Positions 53,143 to 63,475 of a stretch of 64,000 nucleotides of DNA are shown here, one piece after another. The stretch spans positions 11,470,001 through 11,534,000 of the forward strand of contig JBHGNT010000010.1 in NCBI GenBank assembly GCA_043228905.1. The letters run 5' to 3'. Origin of the DNA: Azolla caroliniana. Its lineage: Eukaryota > Polypodiophyta. The notes below the pieces were generated by a model, which was given only the letters and a program-made list of their open reading frames with translations, was not told the DNA's origin and did no database searches. Position 1 is the first letter of the stretch. Each line of letters opens with the position of its first letter. The position numbers were made by a program, and so were the translations under genes.

Positions 53143-53605
53143 TGTTGAGTGGACAAGCTCAACATGATCCTGATCGGTTGAATAAGCCAAGAGTCGGATC
53201 ACTATCCGGAACGAAGAGCCGGATCGTTGTCCAAAACGGAGAGCCAGATTAGTATTCGGATCAATGTAACCAGTAGGCCGTTAGAGGCTTACGGTCCTAG
53301 CCTAGTAGATAGGCATATTTTAGGAGTTAGCATCATAACCCAGTACGAGCATTGAAGTACTTGTTAGTACTTCTGTCAGTCCTTTTAAGGACATGTATAA
53401 AAGGTGTTCTAAAGCACATTTGTATGTACAAAGTTTATAGAGTATTTCGAAATAGAGTTTCATTGTTCTGTTCTGCTCTCTCTCTGTCTCTCCCGCGTAC
53501 TCTCTATATGTGTGATTCAAGCTTTCCATTAAACCTTTGTTCTATTCCTGTTGCTATCCGGTAGAACCAGTTGTGTCTACAAGCTTCTACATGCTATTCT
53601 TTTCA
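53143..53605 (+). repeat. 5' LTR of copia H
   Basis: 463 bp, TGTTGAGTGGACAAGCTCAAC to TTCTTTTCA (first motif one base over the match to B). The following TCCTATCAAAGCGC is a mutated form of the B primer site. Confidence 0.88.
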
Positions 53606-53719
53606 TCCTATCAAAGCGCAAGGGTTGAGAATCCTCTGAATCAGATGCCGACAAGAGTTGTAGCACAGACAAACCCTAATACCCAGTAAGAACAAACAGA
53701 AGAGGAAATGCATAGAAGC

Positions 53720-54560
53720 ATGGCAAGCTCGCTTCCGATGGAGAAGCTCGACAGAAGCAACTATTGATCTTGGTCGTACAAGATGCACCAGTACCTGTTG
53801 GGTCACGATTACTGGAGTTATGTCGAAGGAGCGAACAAAGTATCGCCGGATTCGGCACACAATAATTTCCCGGCTTGGAAACAAGGAGCGAGCAGTGTGT
53901 TGTATTGCCTCGCATCCTGTGTGCACAACCAAATGTTGGGCTACATCAGAGACGCAAAAACGTCGAATGAAGCCTAGGAAATTCTCAAAAAGATTTTCGC
54001 CGCAACTACCACGACACGAAAGTTGCAGCTCTAGCAATAGCTCAATAGTGTCTGGCAAAGGGACATGTCGGTCACTGACTACACCATGAAGATAAAGGAG
54101 ATATGTGATGCACTAGGGTTCATCAACGTGACAGTGATGAAGAAGAGATGGTGCAAATCTGCCTCAGTGGTCTAGCATAGAGGTACGGGCCAATCTGGAT
54201 GGCACTTGGGAGAAGCCACCATCCTTCTTCAACTTGCAATCGATGGTAATGGTCAAAGAAATCCACGCGAGTGGGTCGAGGACCACTCAATCAGACAACC
54301 AGATGTTGCACATGGAGGCAGATCAGCCCCATGGGCGTGGAGAACAATGTGGATTGGCACACAACAGAGGCGGACGACAAGAGCAAGAAAGAAGGCATAG
54401 AGGTGGTGCCAATAGCAGTTCTAAACCCTCCACAAGCAAGGGGAGTCCAGGCGGGGCCAAAAACCGGTAAGTAAAAGCCGACACGGAATGCTGGTATTGT
54501 GGCAAGATAGGCCACCAAGAGAGCGAGTGTTGGAAGAAGCGCACTGATTCAGACTAATCC
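53720..54560 (+). pseudogene. Copia H gag
   Basis: MASSLPMEKLDRSNY, then a stop, SWSYKMHQYLLGHDYWSYVE, FPAWKQGASSVLYCLAS, YIRDAKTSNEA-stop-EILKKIF, VTDYTMKIKEICDALGF. The zinc knuckle CWYCGKIGHQESEC lies at about 54490-54531. The stop in EA-stop-EIL stands where B has Trp (GAWENL). Confidence 0.85.
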
Positions 54561-54714
54561 GGATCTGGCAAAGCCGAACACAAAAAATGGCAAAGGTCGC
54601 ACTACGTAGAAGGATTCGAAGGATCCGAAACCAAAAAGACCGGAAAAGGGTCAGCCTTTGTGATGAAGCACAAGGCGAACTCGATGAAGAAGACCACCTC
54701 ACAATCGGACAAGG

Positions 54715-55636
54715 TGTGGTACGTTGACTCCGGAGCGTCAAATCATACGACGAGCCATGAAGAATGATTCTTATACTTAGAGAAATCGGAGCAATCTGGA
54801 GTGATCGAAACCGGAGAAGACACTTTGCATCCGATTGCACATGTCAAAGAAGTTCCCCTCAGCCATGTTGGACAGAAGGGGAAACTCATGAATGTGCCAC
54901 ACATCTTGACAATAACAAAGAACATGGTGTCGGTCGGTTAGATCGTCAACTAGGGAATGCAAGTTTGATTCGCCCATCTTGGGTGCTTCATCAAGGAAGA
55001 AGGCCAAATCATCGTGCAAGGACGTCGGGATGGGAGGATGTTCATCCTCAACACCAATGATGTTGGCACCGCTTTATTCGCAAAAGGACAGAAAGTCGAG
55101 TTGAATGTCGACTTGTGGCACAAGCAAATCAACCACGCCAACTATCAGAGGCTTCAAGAACTACAATCGAAACAAGTAGTATTCGGATTGCCGAAATTTA
55201 GTGGCCGAAAAGCCCAAATTTGTGAAGTCTGCCAGCTTGGGAAGCAACAGCGACTTCCCTTCCCCAATGAGCAAAACCGGAGCCGGAATAAGCTCGACTT
55301 GATACATTTGGATGTAAGGGGACTGACACGGAATGTAAGTCTTGGTGGGAGTCGATATTTCGTCTACTTCATCGACAAGTATAGCCGGCACACATGGATC
55401 TACCTCATCGAAAAGAAGAATGAAGTCTTCGACTATTTCTGGAACCTTCAGAGTTTGGTCGAACGGGAAACGGACAGGAAGATAAAGTGCTTGCAGTCGA
55501 ATGGCGGAAAAAAATACTTTCCTGGCTAATTCAACAGTTATTTGCATCAGAAGGGAATTCAGCTGTAGATATACGCCGCAACAAAACGGCATAGCCGAGT
55601 GGAAGAACTGGTCGATTGTGGAGGCGGAAAGGGAAA
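54715..55636 (+). pseudogene. Copia H protease and integrase, first part
   Basis: Protease: VWYVDSGASNHTTSH, the intact DSG that B has lost. Downstream, SVG-stop-IVN-stop-GMQV-stop-FAHLG aligns with B reading Gln, Gln and Arg at the three stops. The frame at 55014-55529 is open: DLWHKQINHANYQRLQEL, CEVCQLGKQ, LIHLDVRGLT, then FIDKYSRHTW and LQSNGGKKYFPG. The second core Asp is Asn here (QSN where B has RSD). It is cut at 55641 by the D-family LTR. Confidence 0.88.
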
Positions 55637-55641
55637 TGTTG

Positions 55642-56490
55642 TGTTAGGAAATAGGTCCCTCCGGATGGGAAGTGAGAAGAACAGTACTGATGAGTAAACT
55701 TGGCCGAGGCCGAAACCGAATGTGGACTACCCGGCAACGGAAGACCCAGTGAGAACCGGATGACGAGTACCCGGCAAGAGCCGGATGGTGAAGACCCGGT
55801 GAGAACCGGATGTGGTGTACCCGGCAAGCGCCGGATGAGGAGTACCCGGCTATGGAGGACCCGGTGAGAACCGGATGACGAGTACCCGGCAAGAGCCGGA
55901 TGGTGAAGACCCGGTGAGAACCGGATGTGGTGTACCCGGCAAGCACCGGATGAGGAGTACCTGGCTACGGAGGACCCGGTGAGAACCGGATGACGAGTAC
56001 CCGGCAAGAGCCGGATGATGAAGGCCCGGTGAGAAGTGTTGACCGGATGAAGGGACATATTTGTAAATATGTTTTCTGAGAGTCCATCGGGGCTATATTT
56101 GTAAATAGCCGAAAAGTCATATTAGTATAAATATGACTTAGGGCAAACTTAGAGGGTGTTGTTGTCATTTTCTTGTTGGCGCAAGATTAGAGCGTGCAAC
56201 TGTGTACAGAGAGAGTGAGAGAGAGGAAGAGGTTGTTGCCTTTGATTGTAACCGCCGCCTGTGGCGAAGATAGTAAGCTCGAGGTCGTGGCCTCGGTGCT
56301 TTCTTATTGTACATTCTAACATAATAAGAAAATGTACAATAAGAAAGCACACCGAGTTGGGTTTTCCACGTAAACATCCTGTGTACTCTTCTCTCTATCG
56401 TGTTGTGTTTCATTCCCTGTTTTTTTTGTGTTTTATTCTAGGCTCAGTTGTGGCCGAGCGTTGTTCATCGGGAGCGTGTAGTTCCTGTCA
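55642..56490 (+). repeat. Solo LTR, D family, in copia H
   Basis: 849 bp, TGTTAGGAAATAGGTCCC to GTTCCTGTCA, flanked by TGTTG (55637-55641) and TGCTG (56491-56495), a target duplication with one mismatch. The copia integrase frame resumes after it (EEKSMPKFYWAEAIRT). It is 128 bp longer than the copy at 34634-35354, chiefly from extra minisatellite units. Confidence 0.92.
55729..56046. repeat. Minisatellite inside the D-family LTR
   Basis: A basic unit of about 24 bases (ACCCGGTGAGAACCGGATG and ACCCGGCAAGAGCCGGATG variants alternate) is arranged in a higher-order unit of about 115-130 bp repeated roughly 2.5 times. Confidence 0.92.
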
Positions 56491-56495
56491 TGCTG

Positions 56496-56991
56496 GAGGA
56501 GAAGAGCATGCCCAAGTTCTATTGGGCCGAAGCTATCCGGACGATAGTCTACATCCAAAACGGATTGGGGAGAATGTGTCAGCACACGAACTATATTTCA
56601 GGCGAAAGCCGAACTTACGACACCGGAGGATATCCAACCGCATTGCCTATGTGCATGGGCCCGATGAGATGCAGAGGAAGTTGGAACCGAAGTCGGAGAA
56701 GTGCATATTGGTTGGCTACTCTCATGAGCATAAGCGGTATAAGTGTTATAACCCTCGGACCAAACAAGTTCGAGTAAGCTGCGATGTCGAATTCAATGAG
56801 GCGGCATCCTAGTATTGTTTACCGACTCTAACCCCTGACAACTCCAACCACCCGATCACTAGGGATGAGGCCAGTGAACTTGACATGATTCGGGAAGAAG
56901 AAAAAGAAGAAGAAGAAGACATCGGAGCTTTGGAAGCGAGTTCGATTTCATTCCGGTTCCTCTCTCTGCGCAAGGAACCGAGGAGACGGTT
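56496..56991 (+). pseudogene. Copia H integrase end and linker
   Basis: In two frames: EEKSMPKFYWAEAIRTIVYI, then SAHELYFRRKPNLRH, IAYVHGPDEMQRKLEP, CILVGYSHEHKRYKCYNP, as in copia B. The acidic linker that follows (REEEKEEEEDIGALE) is cut at about 56996 by element I. Confidence 0.85.
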
Positions 56992-56996
56992 CATGC

Positions 56997-57712
56997 TGTC
57001 GTGAAGATTTTCGTCCACGAGCGGAAACCCGAGCAACGAGAGCCAAAGAGCGATGTGCAACGTTGCACACGTACATAATGTATTTGTAATAATAATAGGG
57101 GTAAAGGGTATGGTCCTAGAAATGCCCCATAAGATCCCTAAGGTATAAAGGCGATGTGGTCTTGTGCACACATCCACGCGAGAGAGAGAGAGAGAGGTAC
57201 TATGCGGTACATAGGTACCTAGTTGTTTGTGAGGAGGTGGGAGTTAAGGGGCCATCAATCTCACCCTCCCCAGATCAAGGCAAATATCCCCTTTGAATGA
57301 AAGGGGATATTTTAGTCTCACTTTTGTAAACGGTCTTCCCTCCTTGTGCTATAAAAGGAGAGGGAAGGCACCATTGTGGGGGTTGCCTATTTTGAGTGTG
57401 CAAGGTATACCACATAGGTCGAGCATTAGGGTTAGGGTTTCTTTATCTTTATCTTCATCTTCGTCGGTTAGGGTTTCGAGTAGTCGTTTGGTGCGGCCTA
57501 TGCGGCCATCATTTTGTAATCGTTCATTTCGTTTTAATACATCTTGTTGATCATCTTGTCTCCATCTTCCTCTTGTTCGATCTAATCTCTTGTTCATTCT
57601 TCTTCTTCTTGAGCAAAGCTTCCATTCCATGTCCGATTCCTTCTCCTCTACTCCTTAGTCCAAGACCCCCGTGGTCCCGCCCTTCTCCACGCACGCATGT
57701 AGCAACGCGACA
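56997..57712 (+). repeat. 5' LTR of element I
   Basis: TGTCGTGAAGATTTTCG to AACGCGACA. TATA box CTATAAAAGG at 57349-57358. The telobox-like TTAGGGTTAGGGTTT is at 57426-57440. A (GA)n run is near 57180-57196. Confidence 0.93.
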
Positions 57713-57756
57713 TATTTGGTGAACCCGACGTGAAGAGGCGGCAAGGGAGGAAGGAA

Positions 57757-59151
57757 ATGGAAGACGGAGACATCGCGGAAGTAATTACGAGAATGGCAAG
57801 GGATTTCGCAAGAAGGAGAGAAAGACGGGAAGAGGCGTACAAGTACGATCGACGCGAGTTCGATCTATGGGTGTCGTCGGCAAAGGCTCCTCGAAGCGTG
57901 ATGAAGGCATTCTGGGAGTTCGATCTCCGGTTTTCCCAACTTTTGGTCCGGGATCAAGAATCGGTGGGGGCGGACAAGGTCCCACTATTCTTGAAGTCGG
58001 TCAACGAAAGGGGGAGAATGGCCATTTTTCCCTACCTCGAAGATGATGAAGGGGCGTACGGCCTCACCGAAGATTGGAACGAGGTAGAATGGGCGTGCAT
58101 ACAATGCGATGAGAGGCGGTCGGCCGCAACGCGGGCCGCGAGCGGCGGAGAAGAGAGAGCGGTGACCGACTACGCACTATCACCGGAAGAGAGCTCAACG
58201 CAAATCGGCTCGGAGGAGCTCGACATCGAAGCCTTGGTGCGGGAAGAGTACGAGATCGTAGAAGCACAAGTCGAAGCCGAAGAAGGGCTTATTGCGGAGT
58301 CGGGCCCAAGCGGATTGGAGGATGAGGAGGCCGAAAGAGAATGGTACATCGGTACCACGGGAGAGGGTGCGGGACGAGCCACCCTCTCGACATGCGGAGA
58401 AAGATCGACCGAGGACGAGGTCGGGGATGGTGAGGCGGCGATCGGCGATTCGAGCGGACATGAGGGAGTTCGGGCATGGAGGCCCGAAACATCGAGCGAG
58501 GAGGAGACAAGCGGCGGTGCCGCGACCTTACACGCACCGGTTCAAGAGACCCCGGCGGCCGGCCCGAGTGCCCGCGTGAGACCTAGGGTAACGAACGGTG
58601 GCGGCGGCAAGGCAGGCGACCACGGCGACGATGTGGGAGAGGGTGCGGAGCGAGCGACCCTCTCGACTTGTGGAAAGAGGACGGCCATGGATGAGGCCGA
58701 TATCTACGGAGCAATGGACGCCACTTCGAGAGTGGGCGAAAGTTTTGGGACGCGGTTGCCTGAAACGTTCTACGAGGATTTCGCGAGCATACTCGAGGCT
58801 TGCAAAATCGAGGAAGAAGAGGAGACGAGTGGCGGTGCCGCAACCTTCCACACACCGGTCCTAGAGATTCCGGCAACCGGCCCGAGAGCCGGTGTGAGAC
58901 CTAGAGAGACGGACGGTGGCGGCGGCAAGGCGGGCAACCGAAATGACGAAGAGGAGGTTCGTAGCAGAAGGAGGCGAGATCCCTTGACACCGGGGCCGGA
59001 GACTTCGGCGGGTGCGCCCGAGCGCGGACATAAGACCAGAGAGATGGGCGGTGGCCGTGAGGATGAGAGGCCCGGAGTGGGCACGTGCGAAAAGACCGAA
59101 GGAGAGGTCCGGAGCGGCATCGAGGAGCGAGTCAGGAACCGACCCGACTGA
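57757..59151 (+). CDS. Gag-like protein of element I
   Basis: 464 codons from the ATG at 57757 (MEDGDIAEVITRMARDF). An upstream GTG in frame is not preferred, because the J gag starts at the matching place. Residues 1-130 are the gag-like part, aligned with J gag (FDLRFSQLLVRDQ, KVPLFLKSVNERGR, DWNEVEWACIQCDER). From there on it is acidic and Gly-rich, with two copies of EETSGGAAT-(L/F)-H-(A/T)-PV and of VRPR-T-GGGGKAG, plus two of RATLSTCG. It lacks a zinc knuckle. The open frame and the LTR similarity suggest recent activity, presumably with enzymes from a related autonomous element. Confidence 0.8.
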   Translation: MEDGDIAEVITRMARDFARRRERREEAYKYDRREFDLWVSSAKAPRSVMKAFWEFDLRFSQLLVRDQESVGADKVPLFLKSVNERGRMAIFPYLEDDEGAYGLTEDWNEVEWACIQCDERRSAATRAASGGEERAVTDYALSPEESSTQIGSEELDIEALVREEYEIVEAQVEAEEGLIAESGPSGLEDEEAEREWYIGTTGEGAGRATLSTCGERSTEDEVGDGEAAIGDSSGHEGVRAWRPETSSEEETSGGAATLHAPVQETPAAGPSARVRPRVTNGGGGKAGDHGDDVGEGAERATLSTCGKRTAMDEADIYGAMDATSRVGESFGTRLPETFYEDFASILEACKIEEEEETSGGAATFHTPVLEIPATGPRAGVRPRETDGGGGKAGNRNDEEEVRSRRRRDPLTPGPETSAGAPERGHKTREMGGGREDERPGVGTCEKTEGEVRSGIEERVRNRPD

Positions 59152-60944
59152 AAGATGAGTCGGTCGGTAATCCGACCCGACCGGGAGGCGAAGCGGAAGA
59201 AGAGTGAAGCGGGGTCCGGTCAACTGGGCCCAAACCGAAGAAGAACCGGCGAGGCCGGATTTGCGTGGACAAACATGTACCGGGCGGTTACGATTACGGA
59301 AGGGAGCCGACCAAACCGGAACTCGATCGGCTGAGACCGATCCGAGCGAAGGCTAAGTCGGCATGATTGGAGATCGGGGAGGACGGGTCACAACACGCGA
59401 CGAGAGCCGGTGAGCGTATTGAGGAGGCCTAGTGGGCACGGTGATCGCGGCTTGCTAGAAGACCGAGAGTGAGAGGGACCTTCCACACCCATTCTAGAGA
59501 CTTCGGCGGTTGCGGATCAACGTGAGACCGGAGAGACGGCGGGTGGTGGCGAGGAGTCGGAGGCCGAAGCGGACAAAGTTATCGGAGCGGGTATCCGATA
59601 TGAGATGATGGACAAGCGGGTCCAAGATGGCGAGCCTGGGTTGGAAGGGGCTATGGTGACAAAGGAAGAAGTGGCCGACGCGGAGGTCGGGTCTACGGCG
59701 GATAAAGGGCGTAACACGAAGCATGCACTACGGTCGGTGAAGGGCCCAAGAACGAGCATGCATCCGAGGGAGCGTCAACGAGTGACCGAAAACGGTGGAC
59801 TGATTGAGCCTTTGAGAGGCGAGGACTCGATGGTGGACCGAGAGTGGGAGGAACCCTCCACACCTATGCATGAGACTTCGGCGGTTGCGGATCAACGGAA
59901 GACCGAAGAGATGGCGGGTGGCGGCGAGGAGTTGGAGACCGACGCGGAGGTCGGGTCTACGGCGGAAGCGCGACATGAGACGCATGCAATACGGCCGGTG
60001 GAGGGCCAAGACACGAGCATGCATACGGCGGATGGGTGACAATGATTGACCAACGATGACGGCCGGGTCAAGCCTTCGAGAGGCAAGCGCGGGACGAAGG
60101 ACGGCGCGGCGAAACACCAAGACCGACGACATGGGCTGAGCGCAATCGGCATGAGCGGAGAGTCGTGTCTAGGAAAACGGAGGAGGTGCGTGGAGAACGG
60201 AGGGCTACGCACCGGGAAGAGAAAACGCGGTGTCCCGAAGGACATGCGAGGCCAATCTGGCCAAGAGGGCGCGGGTCGAGGCAAAGCGGTAACGAGAGCC
60301 ACGAAGAAGGACGGGGAGATGGCACGCTCTACCGCGAGAGAGCACGGCGAAAAAAGGGAAAGCGAAAACCGCGTGATGGGGTCATCGAAGGACCGAAGCA
60401 CGAGCACGCATTCGGAGGAGAGCATCGACATACGGGGAAAGCCTACGGAAGGCAAGCGCGGAGCGGAGAGAGTCGGCACGCCGAGGTGTGCGGCACGCAA
60501 AGGGCGGAATCCGGCATGCGACCGGGAGCGCATCCGAGGGATATACGAGGCGGACAAAGGAAGAGCAACCGGGTCGGCGACGGCGTTCGGGAGGACTGAA
60601 CGGGGAGGAAAGCACGGGCATCGGATACGGCGGGTCGGATGTAGTCGGTGGTTCAAGGACCCACGATGGACGTGGCGGATCGAGTGGAGGCAACGACTCG
60701 GCGAACATCGTCGAGTGTGGCGGATCGGATGGCGCCGACGGTTTGAGACCATTCGACGAGGATGGTGGACCGGAAGGCGGCGGTGGTTCGTGTGGACGGG
60801 GTGGTCTTGCTCGAAGTGGAAGACAAAACCGGGCGGGCCCACGAGGACGCTAAGGACTCGGCCGGTCGTCGTGGCCGAAAATCTCGTGTTCTCTCCCCTA
60901 TGTTTTGGCACATACCGGTGGATGTGCGGTTAGGTGGGGGCGGA
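59152..60944 (+). other. Interior of element I downstream of gag
   Basis: Open frames at 59605-60039 and 60046-60933 are Arg/Glu/Gly-rich and continue the repeat-like composition (METSAVADQRKTEEMAGGGEE recurs near 59505 and 59875, one residue over in each). No conserved domain is visible. They may be decayed continuation of the gag tail or spacer. The last 20 bases form the polypurine tract. Confidence 0.5.
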
Positions 60945-61664
60945 TGTCGTGAAGATTTTCGTCCACGAGCGGAAACCCGAGCAATGAGAGCCAAAGAGCG
61001 ATGTGCAACGTTGCACACATACATAATGTATTTGTATTAATAATAGGGGTAAAGGGTATGGTGCTAGAAATGCCCCATAAGATCCCTAAGGTATAAAGGT
61101 GATGTGGTCTTGTGCACACATCCACGCGAGAGAGAGAGAGAGAGAGAGGTACTATGCAGTACATAGGTACCTAGTTGTTTGTGAGGAGGTGGGAGTTAAG
61201 GGGCCATCAATCTCACCCTCCCCAAATCAAGGCAAATATCCCCTTTGAATGAAAGGGGATATTTTAGTCTCACTTTTGTAAACGGTCTTCCCTCCTAGTG
61301 CTATAAAAGGAGAGGGAAGGCACCATTGTGGGGGTTGCCTATTTTGAGTGTGCAAGGTATACCACATAGGTCGAGCGTTAGGGTTAGGGTTTCTTTATCT
61401 TTATCTTCATCTTCGTCGGTTAGGGTTTCGAGTAGTCGTTTGGTGCGGCCTATGCGGCCACCATTTTGTAATCGTTCATTTCGTTTTAATACATCTTGTT
61501 GATCATCTTGTCTCCATCTTCCTCTTGTTCAATCTAATCTCTTGTTCATTCTTCTTCTTCTTGAGCAAAGCTTCCATTCCATGTCCGATTCCTTCTCCTC
61601 TACTCCTTAGTCCAAGACCCCCGTGGTTCCGCCCTTCTCCACGCACGCGCGTAGCAACGCGACA
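60945..61664 (+). repeat. 3' LTR of element I
   Basis: 720 bp. TATA at 61301-61310 and telobox-like TTAGGGTTAGGGTTT at 61378-61392. It differs from the 5' LTR at about 15 positions and by a 4-base longer GA run. Confidence 0.93.
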
Positions 61665-62815
61665 ACGCGGAAGGAAAAAAGGAAGAAGAATATGCTGGAA
61701 TACAGCATTGACAAAGAAGAGTCGGATCGGAGCAACTCCGACTCTGGAAAACATGAAGACGGACCTTCGGAGACGAAGTTCGGGTTGGCCAACAGTGCCC
61801 TAAAATCGGCAAACGAGAACCCCGTGAAGCAGTATGGTTATAATGAGTACTTGGCGCATCATTATGCATACATGACGAAAGTGGCGGAAGTGCGTGAGCC
61901 GGAGAGCTACGTAGAAGCAGCAAAAGACGCAAATTGGCGTGCTGCAATGGAGGAAGAATGAGACTTGGGACCTGGATGACACCCCCAATGGTGTGAAGCC
62001 GATCTTATGCAAGTGGATGTACAAGATCAAATACAATGCAGACGGCTTTGTCAATCAGTACAAGGCTCGGTTAGTGGCCAAGGGCTATGCACAACAACAT
62101 GGCATCGACTACGATGAGACATACGCATCAGTCGCGAAGATGACAACCGTCTATGTCTTGTTTGTGGTCGCCACGGCGAAGGGTTGGCATTTGCACCAAA
62201 TGGATGTGAAGAACGCGTTCCTACAAAGAGAACTTGAAGAACACATATACATGGTGCAGCCACCCAGGTTTCAGTTCGGATTGAATACTTCGACAGTATA
62301 CTGACTCAAGAAGTCCCTTTATAGATTAAAGCAAGACCTGCATGCCTAGAATGCAAAGATCACTCAGTGCTTGCATCGGATGGGGTTTGCCACATCCAAG
62401 TCGGACTCTTCACTCTTCATCTAACAAGGTCGAAATGGGCCGGTAAGTCTTTTACTTTATGTTCGTGATTTAGTCATCACCGGCGCCGACCCAGAGGAAA
62501 TCGATTGCGTCAACTCTAAGCTTGCGGCATCTTTCGAAATGAAGGACCTTGGAGACCTTCACTACTTCCTTGGGATCGAAGTGATCCACACCCCCAACGG
62601 CATATTGTTGTCTCAACAACACTATGTTTTGAATATGTTGTTCAAGTTCGACATAACAGATTGCCGACCGATCTCAACACCTCTTGACCGGAATCAAAAG
62701 CTACGTCTCGACTCTAGATCGGCCTGCAACAAAAACGGTTCCGACAAATTGTCGAAAGACTTATATATCTCACTATCACCCTACCCGACGTCAGCTATCC
62801 AGTCAGAGTGATCAG
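61665..62815 (+). pseudogene. Copia H reverse transcriptase
   Basis: The linker and RT resume after element I: YGYNEYLAHHYAYMTKVAEV, CKWMYKIKYNADG, YDETYASVAKMTTVYVL, HQMDVKNAFLQRELEE. The active-site box reads LLYVRDLVITG, with Arg for the first Asp of YVDD, so it would be inactive. Later: MKDLGDLHYFLGIEVIHTP. Stops and frameshifts occur at about 61950, 62303 and 62350-62430. Confidence 0.88.
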
Positions 62816-63370
62816 TTAGTTTATGTAGTGTCCAACCGTCGAGCACCTTCGGTGCATGCATTGTCTATTGAAATAGGTGAGCGGCACTAAGGATCGGGGG
62901 GACTATTGTATAAACACAGTGTAACCAAGCAATTAGTTGGTTATACTTATGTCGATTGGGTCGGTGATGCGTCAAATCGTCGGTCAACATCCAGCTTTAC
63001 GTTTTCTCTTGGGAGCACAACTATTGCGTGGAGTAGCAAGAAGGAGCCGTCGTTGGCTTTGTCGAGCATTGAGGTTGAATACCGAGGGGCTACCGTTGTG
63101 ACCTATGAAGCCATTTAGCTTTTGGCGGCTGTTGCAAGACCTTCAGATCGAAGTACCAACTCCGATCCCGATCTACTGCAACAACATCAATAGCATGCAG
63201 CTCGCCAAGAACCCCATGTTCCATGCTCTCACTAAGCACATCGAGGTGCATTATCACTTTGTGCGCAAATGGGTTCTGAGAGGTGACTCCGATATGTTTG
63301 AACCGATCGGCAGGTTGCTGACATCTTCACCAAGCCACTCCGATCAGACAAGTTGCAACAATTTTCGGAG
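62816..63370 (+). pseudogene. Copia H RNase H, truncated
   Basis: VGYTYVDWVGDASNRRSTSS, IAWSSKKEPSLALSSIEVEY, then in a second frame IYCNNINSMQLAKNP, TKHIEVHYHFVRK, and QVADIFTKPLRSDKLQQF. A stop and a frameshift lie near 63117. It ends abruptly at about 63370 and joins the last part of an LTR. Confidence 0.86.
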
Positions 63371-63475
63371 ATCTTCTCTGTGTGATTCAAGCTTACCATT
63401 AAACCTTTGTTCTATTCCTATGGCTATCCGGCAGAACCGATTGTGTCTACAAGCTTTTGCATGCTATTCTTTTCA
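63371..63475 (+). repeat. Truncated 3' LTR of copia H
   Basis: Only the last 100 or so bases of the LTR are present (TGTGTGATTCAAGC to TTCTTTTCA), matching 53509-53605. The polypurine tract, U3 and TATA box are deleted. Confidence 0.85.

Larger units (their letters stand above)
56997..61664 (+). mobile_element. Non-autonomous gypsy derivative I (gag only)
   Basis: Two LTRs (716 and 720 bp) about 2% different by eye, a primer-like site (TTTGGTGAACCCGACG, just after the 5' LTR), one gag-like ORF and a purine-rich tract before the 3' LTR (TAGGTGGGGGCGGA, 60931-60944). No protease, RT or integrase is present in the 3.2-kb interior. It is the youngest insertion here by LTR similarity. Flanks ATGC (56993-56996) and ACGC (61665-61668) could be a 4-bp duplication with one change. 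It sits in the linker of copia H. Confidence 0.9.
53143..63475 (+). mobile_element. Copia element H, decayed and nested
   Basis: A member of the TGTTGAG copia family, related to B and M. It has a 5' LTR (53143-53605), gag, protease, integrase, RT and RNase H, and a truncated 3' LTR (63371-63475). It is interrupted by D-family solo LTR 55642-56490 and non-autonomous gypsy I 56997-61664. The flanks CCTTA (53138-53142) and CCTCT (63476-63480) do not form a clean target duplication. Comparison with B explains most of its stops as C-to-T or G-to-A changes. Confidence 0.88.

Noticed and set aside
55531-56058. Minus-strand ORFs with repeated SGSHRV/LLPGTRHPVLTG peptides
   Set aside because: They translate the minisatellite of the D-family LTR.
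57421-57441. Interstitial telomere repeat
   Set aside because: Only about two units, repeated at the same place in both LTRs of element I; it is part of the LTR and not a chromosome-end remnant.
57293-57722. ORFs in the LTRs of element I, present again at 61348-61803
   Set aside because: They are duplicated only because the LTR is duplicated; they cross the TATA box and leader.
59892-60911. 339-codon minus-strand ORF across the interior of element I
   Set aside because: It is antisense to the GC-rich interior, Arg/Pro/Ser-rich, and without a recognisable domain. GC-rich sequence gives few stops by chance.
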